This document shows, one piece after another, positions 39,278-51,832 of a stretch of 64,000 bases of DNA. Where the stretch lies: the NCBI GenBank assembly GCA_000320545.1, contig ADNK01001386.1, positions 48,501 to 112,500 on the forward strand. The letters are read 5' to 3'. Made by a program: the position numbers and the translations under genes. The notes under the pieces were generated by a model. The model was not told where the DNA came from. It searched no databases and was given only the letters and a program-made list of their open reading frames with translations. How positions within the stretch are numbered: the first letter of the stretch is position 1; each line of letters begins with the position of its first letter. This DNA is from Bigelowiella natans CCMP2755 (Eukaryota; Cercozoa; Chlorarachniophyceae).

Positions 39278-40524
39278 ATGGAAGTTTCCACTTTCAATGA
39301 AACCGATCCACAGCGTAGCCATCATCATCATCATAAACCCTATGGATCTTTCGGTGGAAGAAGTGAAAGTGATCGGAAAATAGAGGTAGGTGCCATGGAA
39401 CTTCTTTCCCATAGCAGCCTGCACGTCATTCCAATTCAATTTATGTCACTGCTTTCGATATTTGTATGCTCGATACCAAAATTAGGAGAAAAATTCTACT
39501 TCCTCCTTGAGCACCTCTTCGCCGGGAGCGTCGGCCTCATCGCATCCTTATGACGTCAAAGGATTATCATCATCCTACTGGATTCCGGAACGTGGAAGTG
39601 AGAGCAGAAGACTATGTGCTCTTTACGGACTAGCTATTCTTGCGGCTTTAAGTCTGGTGGCTGCATTTTCTTATTCCATAGTTTCGTATTCAGTAACCAA
39701 AGGTTCGCAAAGAGAAAATGGAGGCGGAGGAGGATTGATACAGTCCATTCCATTTCTCCGCGCAAGCCTAAGTACGAATAGCTCCGAGTATGCTCGTTAC
39801 AATCATGATGAGGCCACCTCGTCTACGAGTAACAACGTACGCATCGAAAGTGGGAGCGGCTTCCAGCTTCCCACAAGTAAGCTTATTCGCCCTACCATAC
39901 GGTGAGAAGAGGGGGAGGGGGAGAGGGAGGGACTGGAAAGGGGGATAGAATTAGAATAGTCTTGCTACTTTCGATCTACAAATTTTCGATTTTGTGTTAC
40001 TCGCTCGGCTGGAGTTAATCTGGCATCTCAATTTCGTCGTCAACCCTATCATTGACACCATCGTTTCCATATGGCCACATTAACTAATACAATCAAACAG
40101 CTGGGGTATAGCAGGCCTTGGACGCATTGCGCACGAGTTTGCCGTGGCTTTGGAAGTGAGCGGAATGACTATAGAGGCAGTCGCAGCAGGGTATGATGCT
40201 GAGTGGTAGTATTATCTTCTCCTTCTGCTTCTTCTTCCTTTTCTTCTTCGCTAGAATTCATCGTCAAGAAGTGAAACAATTAACTATAAAAGTTTTAGCC
40301 AAGAAAAATGATTTTCGGACATTATGATATCGATCAGTGGACAAGAATATTAGCGGTGATTGGGATGTTAATGATTTCCCCCTTCCCCCTCTTTTCTGTA
40401 GATCACTACCGAATAGGAAGGAACGAGCACAGGTGATAATGATGAAAGAGATGACTATGATTACAATGAATATGATGCCCGACAACATATTCTAATTTCA
40501 TCTTATTTTTAATAGAAAAATAGT

Positions 40525-40598
<74 letters not shown>

Positions 40599-40795
40599 AG
40601 GTGGGGGGATCTAATTCTTACCCATCTCCTTGTTTATGCTTAGTGTTACTTACATCGGTTACGAAATACTGTTATCTACTGTTGGTGATGGTGCTGCATT
40701 TGCTATATGAACTAGTGGTTCGCCCATCAGTTTAATGCTAGAGTTTCATATACAAGCTATGAGGACCTGGCCAAAGATCCCAACGTACGAACGGC

Positions 40796-40831
<36 letters not shown>

Positions 40832-41991
40832 TAAGGACTGACGATAAATGAACGATAGACAATCTTGTAGCAGTAGCAGCAAACCAGACAGCAGCCCATG
40901 CCATGCAACCATTTTGTCATTTCTGTTCATCGTTACTAATCATGCATTACCTTATTTACAACCTTCCTTTCTCTCTCTTTCAGGTGGACATTGTGTATAT
41001 TGCTGTCATTAATAACCTTCACAAAGAGGTAGAAACCAAGAAATATAACAGAAAATATATCAGGATAAGTGATATGAAGTAATGTATTCTGGCTGTATCT
41101 TCGACTCCATGAATTGATATTTAAGTGCATTTATTAAAGGAGATGGTTCTTTCTTATTTGAAGGTTGCACTGACAATGTTCGCACATAAAAAACACGTTC
41201 TCTGTGAGAAGGTACGCATTCAATAATTATCATAATATGGTAAGATATGGTATGGTAGTTCTAATGCCGGCGGTTTGCTTCCCCTACTCGCCCTTTCCCC
41301 CCTAGTGTGTCTGTATGTGTGTGTGTGTGTGTGTGTGTGAGTGTGTAACGTGTCTACGTCTATCAAAGAAACAGTGGCAATACTTGTAGTACTAAAGAGA
41401 TAATAATGGTGCATCAGTTGATTCGTCAGTTGATTCTCGTCGCTGAGTGCATGCTAAATCAATCAGCCAACGGCAATGAACTATACTGAAGCTCAGGAGG
41501 TAGTTAGTAGTTTGAAAGCCTACTCCCTTACTATCATTATTGGCGACGTTGCTTTCTGCATACTATTCGTCATGACGCATGATTTCCATCATTAAAAAAT
41601 AAAAAAAAGATGACACAAGCGGCACGCGAGGCTGGCGTCTTTTTCGCGACGAATTTCTGGAACTCGGCATTTCCTGTTGTACGATACGTGAGGAATGCAA
41701 TACGACAAGGTGCTATGATGATCATGGTGACAATGATAATGATGAGCATAAACGATCGTGGAATAGTAATGTCCCCCCCCCCCCCTTCCCCCGTTGTATG
41801 GAATCTGCGTCGCTGTTGTTAGTAGTGGTGATGGCGTTGTTGCATTACCGCTAGAAGTGGGTTGGTACTAGCGTGGCAATGATTCGTCGATAACTTAAGA
41901 GGGAAAACATACTTCAGGAGCCATTGGGAACATTGTTCAAATCAGCGGTGATATGGGGTTTCAGGTGCGAGACCTCTTCGCTGAATCATAC

Positions 41992-42030
<39 letters not shown>

Positions 42031-42214
42031 ACCTGCAGTACTACTCTGTGACAAGAAAGTCTTTATGCGAGTGCTATTAATTAGTAGCTGTTCGGTCCCC
42101 TAATAGATCATCAAGCATCAGCAAGATTATCATCATTTGTAGCAGCAGCACCAACAGCAAATTCAACACTGAAGTTTCCAAGCAGGAGGGGAGTAGACGA
42201 AGAAGACGAAAACG

Positions 42215-42251
<37 letters not shown>

Positions 42252-44106
42252 CTTTTACGGTATGTACTGATTATTATTATGATTAATGCTATCATTAAAT
42301 GTGTAGACCGTCAGAAACTATGCTGACCGTTGGCTTAACGGGAAGATGGGGGGAGGGTCTACTATGGATATGGGCTGCTATCTTTTCCAATACCTGTAAG
42401 TAGTAATATTAGTGAGTAGGCTAGTAGGGTGTCGACTTGGTAATAATAATATCAAAAATATGACTGCACGCTACTATAATTTCGATGAGCAAGTTGGCCT
42501 CTCACCATCTCCATAGTAGTGATGTATGCTCACATCGAGTACCCGTTTCATCATCACCATCATTGTCATGATCATTATCATCATCATCACCCCTATCATA
42601 CTCCTCCTCCATAGCCGTATCGGTCATAAGCTGCTACCATTATCTGTCTGTATGTTAATCAGAGTAATGTTAACGGAGGAGCAGCAATCTGTGGAGGAGG
42701 CCACTGGAATGATGGCAAAACAGCAGAGAGATGAGTTCGCAGCAGCCGTATCATCATCTTCTTTCAGACGTAATGCTGCTAGAATCTGCACTTGCGTGTG
42801 TCTGTACGTAGCGTTGTGTAATCGACAATAATGTTATGTAGCTGCTCATTGTCGACACACTTACCGCCGATTTTGTGACCCATCCGAAAGTAGCATCACC
42901 AGGCTGCAGTTTGAGAAGCAACTTGCACGTCGTACATTGTGAGTCATGGACTGCTTCGTTGTGGTGATTGATTCTCTGGCTTTTGATAATCGTTAGGGAT
43001 GAATACGAGGAGGAGGAGGAGGAGGGGGAGTGGGGGGAGGACGGGAGGGCCTTCAAATTCCAGTATCAACGGAGCACACAGTGATGGTCAAAGCGGCAAG
43101 GGCGGTGGTAGAAGGAACACCAGGGGAGAGGAGGAGGATGAGGAGGAAGGGGGAGAGGAAGAGGAGATCCAGGTCCTAGCTGCAATTGGTCAAATCGACC
43201 CAAAATCAAAGTAATTGAAGCCGCCTTTCCCTCCTCTTCCTCCTCTTCCTCTCAATATGAGACTACTAGGTTTAGAGTGAGATTGTCTGCTTATCATTGC
43301 TACTAGTGCTGCTGCTGTTGCTACTGTTTATAAACAACCAACGAGATATAGTGGTTATTATCATCATCTTCTTCTTCTTCTTGACCTTCTCCTTCTTCTC
43401 TTCTAGTGTCGATGTCGATAGCTCGGTGATTATGCAGTACAAGGGCGTCACAGGAAGGTGGTGATGCGCCGCTGCTGCTGATGCTGATGGAAACCATGAC
43501 GATAGTACATAATACTTGGATCAACTTTGTTTGTTGTCCGTGTTGTCATCACGTACTACGACATGTTTTCTCCCTCTCTTTAGATTTGGTTCAAGTTTGA
43601 TTCGATCATCGCCATTTGAGCTCACAGTGATGGGAGAGCATGGTGTCATCAGAATTGCTGCACCTGCAAACTGGTAATGCTCAGAAGAAGAAGAAGAAGA
43701 AGAGGAGGAGGAAGAAATGCGCCTTGAACTGCTAGAAAATGAACGTTATATGAATTCCTCTGCATTATGCTCATTTTAGACAACTTCGCCACATTATAGA
43801 CGCAGTATATGCTACTGTATACATATATATATATATATATATATATATTACACACTCACACTATATCTAGTACATAAAACTAGATATAATACGTTGTGTC
43901 GTCTATGATGCTATTGTCTGCTAAAGTAGGATTCAGAAGACAAAACATGCTCATGTTTTCTTCTACCATTTTTTGAAATGCTTTGCTTTTGCTGCTATTT
44001 CGTTGCTATGCCATTCCATCGGTGGTGCTGCTGCTGCTACTACTACTACTACTACCATCTTGCTTACTATTTTCATTAACATCTTTTGTCACCAACAATA
44101 TTCATC

Positions 44107-44145
<39 letters not shown>

Positions 44146-45310
44146 CTTTAATCAGTCCCGACACCGCATCGTTGACGTCGTTTCAGGATTCCTCCAAAAC
44201 CACATTCATGCCATTTCCGTGCTGCGTAAGTTCCTCCATCTCTTTTAACACACAATCCAACACCTACGGCCATCACCATAATATGCGAATGCTGTATGAT
44301 ATTATCTGATTGTTATGGACAATTGCGCTGCCATACGTATCCTAAAGCGGATTTGTCACAATGCCATCATTATCATCGTTATCATCATCAACATTGTCGT
44401 TTGTTTATCATCATCATCATCATCGTCATCATCACTGTCATAGGTGCAGCCATTGGAAGCTGAAAATACAATATCCCAACCACTACCAGAGTAATGATAA
44501 TAAGTTTCTCATACAGTCATGCTATATATCATCATCACCCGTATCAACAACACGTATGTACAGCAACACCCAGCATGCATTACTTATACAAAAGAGAGAA
44601 AACTTAACACTCAGATCAAATTGTTTCTTCTTCTTCTTCTTCTTTTTCTTTTTCTTCTCTTTCTCCCTCCTCTCATATTGTGATCATTACTACTCTCTAA
44701 AACGATAAATATCCACACTGTTAGTTACCCCCAGGAATTCTACCCGCAGCAGTACCCAAGAGGCACCGGTATAGAGGGGGGGGGGAGGGGGGGGGACAAC
44801 AGCATAAACAGTACATTCGTAGCAGGATAGGGAGCAGCTTGTATCACCTGGGCTGATCATATTTTTGCATGTACTACTATTGCAGGCTTTGTTTACATTA
44901 TCGAAGCAGTGGAGGAGTGTTTGCAGAGCGAAGAAGGGTCGTAGATAATCATGTAGGCTAGAAATCCCCTTTCACACTTTACGTTAGCCGCCATTGTTGT
45001 TGGCTAGCATACATCCAGACATGCTGGCTCTTTGGCCCTGCGTCTGCTTACTTAACCAACAAACCATACACGTTTAACACACCAATTGAGGCTTTGCTTC
45101 TTACATCGCTAAATAGATGCCTGGAGCTCCCTGATGTTTCCCAGGATATGGCTCTGAAGGTAGGACTTTGTAAGTACTGAATATTTTACAGAAAGATGGT
45201 GCTTTGAATCGTTTGTTCCTGTAAGCACTTGATTGTTTCAACATTGGTTGCTCGTTAAGGTTCAAAAGGCTGTTGACGAAGTACGTGCAAGATTGCACGC
45301 AAAGGTGTAG
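39278..45310 (+). CDS. Membrane-anchored Gfo/Idh/MocA oxidoreductase (dihydrodiol dehydrogenase-like), 20 exons
   Basis: Exons: 39278-39385, 39486-39901, 40101-40190, 40402-40432, 40716-40784, 40984-41028, 41164-41211, 41467-41499, 41610-41709, 41918-41964, 42307-42395, 42663-42769, 42997-43210, 43407-43457, 43584-43673, 44444-44503, 44725-44768, 44886-44940, 45117-45159, 45260-45310; phases all agree, 596 residues. A cytosolic N-tail is followed by one hydrophobic helix (about 80-102, LYGLAILAALSLVAAFSYSIV), so it is probably a type II membrane protein. Next come the Rossmann motif (WGIAGLGRIAHEF), VDIVYIAVINNLHKE, VLCEKPTAMN (conserved EKP), GGGSTMDMGCYLFQYL, SVIMQYKGVTGRFGSS and GEHGVIRIAAPANW. 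Exons 12-13 insert about 80 Arg-, Gly- and Glu-rich residues. The family oxidises sugar or diol substrates with NAD(P); the substrate here is unknown. Confidence 0.92.
40529..40594. repeat. (CA)n then (GA)n microsatellite
   Basis: Compound repeat in an intron of the oxidoreductase gene. GA is on the sense strand, a second exception to the CT-in-sense trend. Confidence 0.95.
40798..40828. repeat. (CA)n microsatellite
   Basis: Begins about 12 bases after the donor at 40785. Confidence 0.9.
41996..42028. repeat. (AT)n microsatellite
   Basis: In the intron after exon 41918-41964. Confidence 0.9.
42217..42250. repeat. (CA)n microsatellite
   Basis: Same intron as the preceding AT tract, about 55 bases before the acceptor at 42306. 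Confidence 0.9.
44106..44145. repeat. (AT)n then (GT)n microsatellite
   Basis: In the long intron between exons 43584-43673 and 44444-44503. Confidence 0.9.
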
Positions 45311-45803
45311 GAGAAAAAGGTCGGGGAACTCTCATCATCATTTATCGTACGCCTGCCAGTCTAATCTCAGTAATGCAAGTGATATCAACGCGAAGCTCTA
45401 TTTATCTAGCATTATGTGTGCATTGTCCTCACAAAAATTTTACAATTCTTTGCACTTTAAGTTTAATGAAATGGTCACCCATTGTGTATGCAGTGCTGTG
45501 TGCAAGCTTGTTTTGTCCATCTCCTTTCTCATGCTAGCATGGGACGGACGCTTTTGTGCCGCGTGGTACACTGTGCATGCGCATAGTGCATGCCAACATT
45601 TGTAGATTGATTCACACGTCTGCAAGAGCGAAAACATGCATTCTAGTTCTTATTGCTACAGTGTAGACAGCATGCTAGCATGCTAAATGAAAGCAGCGCC
45701 TCATTCTAATCGGGCGAGTGGCTGCGAGCACGTGCACATGTTTTTAATATACAGAATAGCTTTTGGGCTGATATATGCTCGTCGTTGATCTTCCTATTGT
45801 GGC
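45311..45803. other. Convergent intergenic region with CATG/GCTAGC motifs
   Basis: Between the 3' ends of the oxidoreductase (+) and TALE homeodomain (-) genes. Palindromes such as GCTAGC and GCATGC cluster at about 45530-45690. No exon was found. Confidence 0.5.
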
Positions 45804-47280
45804 CTATAGATTCAGGACCTTGTTCTTGTCCCTGTTGTTTATGTCTCTATTCCTTTTCAAGCGTCGTGACCGAGCATTAACAAACCAATTGCTGACCTGA
45901 ATGTGATAGCCTTTATTTGCACACACACATACACACACGCACAGACATACAAATGCATACATGCATTGATATCAATTAGAGTTGAGGTACAATGAGAAAC
46001 TGTCATTCAGCGCATTTTTCCAGGTAGCAAAATAAAGTGCAAGTAACATGCTTGCACAATCCTCACTGTATCTCGACCGTTGTCGCTATCGCACTCACAA
46101 TTGACCACCACCTGTTTGAAGGATAGTCCAGTAACTTTTCCAAGTAGATCCTTTTCGTTGGGAGTTGGATATGGGTCCTCCAAGTGCGACTGAATGCAAA
46201 GGAAATATTGGATAATCACGCAAAGACCAAAGACACGAAGTGATTGTAAACTAACGCTGCTATTATTTGCTAACTAAACTTGTTCGCAGCAGTAGCAACA
46301 GCACCCATGGCTACAATGAGTAATATGGATAGTTGTAGTTAGATGATGATGATGAGGATGAGCAGCAAAATTATGAGGAGAATAACTACAGGGAAAAAGA
46401 AGAAGAGGGTAATAGCAAGGTAGAGGAGAAAATACTATGATAGCGAAGAAACGGAAAGATAATATCCTTTTCTTGTTGTTTTCATTCACTACAGCTGAGA
46501 TATTTGATTATTTTCGATCTCCCACCAGAAACCAGTTGTTGAGAATTTTCACCTGATGATAACAAATGATCTAATTCACATTGGAGAATTCAAATCCTTG
46601 GCCTATATCTTGACATAATATTCGTCGTTACACATTATAGCATACATATTGGTAAAGTCAGCATACAACTATCATCGTTGAATCTCATATCAAATATCTA
46701 CCTGAGCTCTATTGAAATTGGGTCTTTTTCGTACTACCTCTGGACGCTTGTTGCCACTGCTATTTCTATCGCTGATTCTGGTCAAGGTACTACTTTTGAT
46801 GATATTAGCAGCCTTTCTTGCTTTACTTTCAGGTTTTACGGGGAGCTCCTTATCCAAAAGTTGCAGCAGCAGTGGTTTTGAAGATCGGTTTGGATAATGA
46901 GGTTTATCATTAGTAACAACAGTAGTAGAAGTAGTAGAAGTAGCAGTTGTGAGGGTAGAAGTAGCGGGAGAAGGACGTGCTTTCTTCTTCATTGGTTGTG
47001 CAACTTCGCGGTATTCGGCAGGGAGAGAATGATTTGTCCTTCCTATGTATGTTAGTCGGAGGAAATTATCTCAACTCCCATTTTGGACCCATTTCGTTAT
47101 CAAATGAAAGTTTGCAAAGTAACACTCCACGCACAGGAGGAAGTAGGGCCAATGTGATAAAATAATAGTGATACTTGTATGTTTGCACAACGCAGTGTAT
47201 GTACCTCGAAGTCTTTGATAGTGGGGGCGTTGGCCAGTTGGGCCCATAATATCCTCCTCCTTGTTTTCCTCACGGCACAT
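45804..47280 (-). CDS. TALE-class homeodomain transcription factor, 5 exons
   Basis: Exons: 47205-47280, 46702-47042, 46526-46552, 46112-46189, 45804-45896; phases agree, 204 residues. The homeodomain covers about residues 128-190: RKRPNFNRAQVKILNNWFL, then HLEDPYPTPNEKDLLGKVTGL, containing the three-residue loop extension (PYP) that defines TALE proteins, then KQVSNWFVNARSRRLKR, the recognition helix with the invariant WFxN. The start at 47280 is the first ATG in frame after an upstream stop. The N-terminal part is Thr/Ser/Lys-rich and shows no recognisable MEINOX/KNOX or BELL partner domain. TALE proteins bind DNA in the nucleus, and in green algae KNOX/BELL pairs control the diploid programme; such a role here is inference only. 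Confidence 0.93.
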
Positions 47281-48557
47281 TCTACTGTCTTTCGGGATTC
47301 AAAACATTCGTCATACACTTTTGTTTTCTCTTTACATTCATCTCACAACCTCCTGACGTGTTCGTTGCCGTCGTCGTCTTGTTGTCCATCTCCTCTCGTA
47401 TCCCTTTGCTGCCTGCCATCATGCACAGGACAGATACGCTCTGGCACTTTTCAGAGTTATTACCATTTAGTCTACAATGTAGAGTACCCGAAATACAACT
47501 GCTACTGCTGCTGTCGCAACCGGCGTAACCAAAGTGTAGGCGGACCGATGGATTGATGCAGCCCTTCCGTTTCCTGCAACAATAATAGGGTTGTGGGAGT
47601 TTGCATCCAATCAATGCACTGCCTTAAATCAAGCATCCTTATCATAATTTACCGGAGATTCTTAGATTTGAGAAGAGACTGCAGTTGAGAAAGCATGAAT
47701 TGTTTACGGGCCATTGGCAATACAGCCTTCACAAATCGTCGGGGCAGCTCTTCTTTGCCATTTCGATTGGCGTATTCATGGCATTGACTCATCGATGGGA
47801 TTGCCTGTGGAATTATACTTTATTGAGCACGCTGTACAACTACGAAGGCCCAATCATGTGCTTCAAATGAATCGTGAATTCTAAAGATTGGTGGAGCTCA
47901 TCCAATCAATTTTTAGCTCTGTACCACCCTTAGACAACGAGGCTATCTCTCGATTCTTCTTTATAAATGAGGCATTTTGACTTTTGAGGACATGTAGTTA
48001 CATCTTTATGTACAACATGCAGATGGATATGATCCATCGTTCTACTTGCGGGGGACGATAGGATGATGACAACCAGGATTGACTATTATCTTCTTCCTTC
48101 TGTGTATGCGACCGCATGCCATGGCTAATTTGTAGGAATTTGATGCTGCAAACAGCTAATTGTTAGTGCAATCATTCTGTCGTACGGAGAAATGGCCCAC
48201 ATTCTCGGGAAGCTGGCCTCTAACAAGGGGTAAGAAGCCGATGACGGACACGGGATTGACCTCGTTGACCGGCCACCGTACTAGGGTAAATCTCGAAAAA
48301 TTCTCGACGACTTCGTTGTTGCGACAACAAAAAATGCATGTCTTAAAGGAATTTATTTTGATGCTTTTTTTGGGAGCATCTCCCGTTGCCGTACCATCCG
48401 CACTTGGTCTTTGCCTTCAGTACTCCGCATTCCAAATGCCTTTTCCAAATTTTGTCCTGCGACATGCAATCTCGGGAAGTTTTTAGGTTGAACACTCGGG
48501 GTTTTAGCATGGCGTGACCCGTATGACCGAGCAGACGAACATCGCCGAGCACACTTA
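47281..48557. promoter_or_regulatory. Divergent intergenic region between the TALE and GT8 genes
   Basis: Starts at 47280 (-) and 48558 (+) point outward. No convincing exon; open frames at 47282-47614 (-) and 48160-48486 (+) lack domain signals. Microsatellites are absent, and CTAG is sparse. Confidence 0.45.
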
Positions 48558-50373
48558 ATGCCGTCTAGCCGAAGAATGAAGGAGATTTTACCATATTTGC
48601 GGGTGAAACACTTGTCGCTTACAAGAAAAAGAGATGGCAGATCGAAGGAGCAAGACACGTGTCAAAAACACCTCCCAAAGCAGTGCAGGACTTCCTTGTC
48701 CTCCCTGCTCATGAAACTCGCTATTATGACTCGCTTGCAACAGTCAATGATAGCCCTTGGTGTTTTTTGTATGGCAACGTTGCTGATGGGAGGTTACCAC
48801 GTTGCAGATACATACCAATCTTCCCACGCATTAGAAGGGGCGATGAGCGCAGCAACAGAACGGGCAGGGGAGGCACCAGCGGAGAGCTGTGTGGTAAGCA
48901 TGCTATCAGGAAAATCTCTCAGTCCTGCATATGCTCTAGGATCGTTGGTTCTAGCACATAGTTTCCGTGTTCATACCAAACTCAGGCCAAGGCCGAAACT
49001 TGTATTGATACATGACGGCCATGTCGCGAGCGAAATTGTTAATTCGCAAAGAAATGCGACACTAATAGATATGATTGAGGAGACTGGAATATGGGACGAA
49101 GTGATAGAGATGCCTGCACCTCAGGGTATCGAGGGTTCTCCAGTGCACAAAGAATTTGCACCGCTACTGTTCAAGCTCAACGCTTGGCGTTTAGAAAAGC
49201 GCTGTAAACGAATCTTATGGATTGGTACAGACTCAATTGTTGTTGGAAATATTGATAATTTATTCTCCTCGCCTGCTATTCCTGCGGGAGTCCCAGATAT
49301 GTTCATCTGGAAGACGTTCTGGCTATCATCAGCGGTAAATGGCGACTTCTTCCTTTTTGAACCTTCTCTCAACGAATTTAAGAAACTCATGACTATAGTG
49401 AGTACGTCTTCTTGGGAAGATTTAGCTCATGTACAAGGAGCAGGACCAGTTGACCAGGGAATCATAAATAAAAATTACAACTATGATATGTACGTGCTGC
49501 CATGGTTCTACTCTGTCGAGCCTTTGGGTATTGTCGAGCATTTCTACCGTGATAGAAGAACAGGAACAGCAGTCTCAAAAATTTATTCGAAGAATACTAG
49601 AGAACCAATACCCAAACTATTTCTAGACATTGTGGCAGCTCAACTGAACATGACGGGCAGCGTACTACTAGACGGAAGTTGGAATGGAGACTCCCCTTTT
49701 ACAGGGGAAGATTGGCTCACATTAGAGGAGAAGAGAGCACTTATGGTAGATAGTCAACTAAGAATAGGTCTAGACATGTGAGTCATATGTTGCATATCTC
49801 AATGGCCCAGCCATATAAGGATCATACATCTCATCCGTAAATGTGAAAGCAATCGAAAACGACCATCGTATCGTAGGATGAGTTGATACCTAAATCAATT
49901 TGAATTGCATCCACCACATAACTCAAAACTTTATTTTGTTTTTTCAATGTACCAGGTTTTAAAAGATCGAAAGAAATGGAAAACGATACATTATGCAAAT
50001 TGGAACTTCAAACCTTGGAAAAATGGACGTATATTTCCGACGAACGACGACACCGATAATAATAATAATGATGATGATGATAAGATGGTGGTGGTGATGA
50101 TGATGGTGAACGAATAAGATAAATGGACAGAAGTTTGCGATTTTAAGTTTCAACATATAATGTTTTCTCATCACACGTATTCTTACACGTGTACATTGAC
50201 TATTATTAGGAGGAGACGAATATAAGAATGACAGACTCACAAATTACTTCTTCTATATATGGGACGACGTCTGTGTAGATTTGGTTACAAATTACCCTTC
50301 GGTTTCAAGAAATTTTGGTCCATTTGAAGGATATTGTCTCCCAAGTAGTGAGAGAATATTTCAAAGAAAATGA
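48558..50373 (+). CDS. GT8-family glycosyltransferase, type II membrane protein, 3 exons
   Basis: Exons: 48558-49745, 49956-50028, 50210-50373; phases agree, 474 residues. One signal-anchor helix lies at about residues 62-80 (MIALGVFCMATLLMGGY), which suggests a Golgi or ER enzyme with a lumenal catalytic domain. GT8 (glycogenin/galactinol-synthase type) landmarks: AYALGSLVLAHSF, HKEFAPLLFKLNAWRL, RILWIGTDSIVVGNIDNLF, VNGDFFLFEPS, GPVDQGIINKNY and the C-terminal IHYANWNFKPWKNG. The normally conserved DxD sits in GTDS (223-226), where the first Asp appears to be Gly. This is the longest coding exon outside the Ser-rich gene and lacks microsatellites. Donor and acceptor specificity cannot be told. 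Confidence 0.9.
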
Positions 50374-51832
50374 GGTCATTAAGATGCCACAACTAGGGTA
50401 TACTCATGTGAAATTCTGGTAATTATTGGGGCGTTTTTAACGATGAATGAAATTCAAGCCAATCTTCTTCAAACAGAAAAAATGAATCAAATGGGACAGG
50501 TTGCTGCTAATGATGACAAAAAATTGCATCCATCGGCGTTCATGCAATGATTCATGACAACGATGTTTGCATTGTGCCACAGCGTCTGCACAGCTTCAGT
50601 GTCATGCCACAGCGCATGGGCGCGCATGGAATCGCAATGAATTTTGGAAGAATGAGCAGCAACATGATGTGCTGCTTCTTCTTTCTTTGCCAAATTGTGC
50701 ACATCCATCGAATGATTGACATCGCATCGCAGAGCTTGTGTTCGCGTTGTTGGGACCAACTAGCCAAGTCGGGTCAGCGTTGTGAGCGTGCAGTTTTTCG
50801 CAGATGAGCTTTGATTTTTCAACACACAAATTCCGATGATTTGCAGCAAATTTCATTGATGTTTCTTGGTTTCATCAAATCAGCCTGATGTCACGCTCGT
50901 CATGATTTTCGCCAAGCCATGATGGTGAGAAAAGCACAGTGGAAAAATCCAGAAAGTTCCTTTGGAACAAGAAAAAACACAGCAGCAAGCCAGCAAGCTG
51001 GACTGGCTGTCAAACAATGCAACAAGTCAACGGAGCAGATGCGTGCTCCACGAGAGGTGGGATTTTGTGCTGACCTGTTTGAGGAGGCTCAACGTCGTTG
51101 GAGGTGGCTGCTCACACACCCCACCCCAGACGGGACACAGGTTTTCGTTCGGGCAAGGAGAGAAGAAATGTGAAGTGAATTTTTCTTCACAGACCATTTA
51201 CAACTGTGCGGCAGTTTCTGCTGTCACAACTGCGTTGATTAGATCGAGATCTGTTTCTGTGCCTAACAGAATTTGGTGAAAATCCCAGAGTTTCACCAAC
51301 AAAATAGCTCTTGTGGCTTGCGTGCAACAACTAGGGTTTGGCCTGCATACGTAACCAAGTCACGCAGGATGCGACTTCTCCATGCGAATACAAGCATGGC
51401 ACAAACGGATGCCTTTTTGCCAGGAAAACCGACTTTTATCTCCATTTAGGATGAAAAGGCAACGGGTTTGTGCTCACCGTTAAGACGTTGCGCCCAACTT
51501 TTTAGCGGCAATCGTACGTTCCACGAGAAAGCGTTGAGGTTACTTCGTGAAGGATTTTGTACCAGAAAAGACTGCTTTAGACGTTTCAAAGAGACTGTAT
51601 TTCACTCGAGAGCACCATTGGATTTCCTAGACAGATGAAGGCTTGCGTTTTTTGAATTACAAAAGTATCTTTCAAAATTTGGATGGAAATAGAGGCCATT
51701 TGCTATAATTTATTTAGTTCCCATCGTTGAATTGGGTCTTCAAACAAACTGGTGCTGCACTCATTCACCCGAACTCAACATCCTGATCCCTCATCCGACC
51801 TCCCGCCTCTATTCCTCCTGTTCTCCTGCGAG
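50374..51832. other. Intergenic region between the GT8 and HNH genes
   Basis: No exon was recognised. The stretch 50560-50760 contains several CATG/GCATCG motifs; 50900-51800 is repeat-free and is probably the 5' flank of the HNH gene. Short open frames at 50919-51279 (+) show no domain. Confidence 0.45.

Noticed and set aside
42850-42945. Open stretch LLIVDTLTADFVTH as an exon of the oxidoreductase
   Set aside because: It resembles the family, but exons 42663-42769 and 42997-43210 join in phase without it, and the true GVD-like strand is at 43407-43457.
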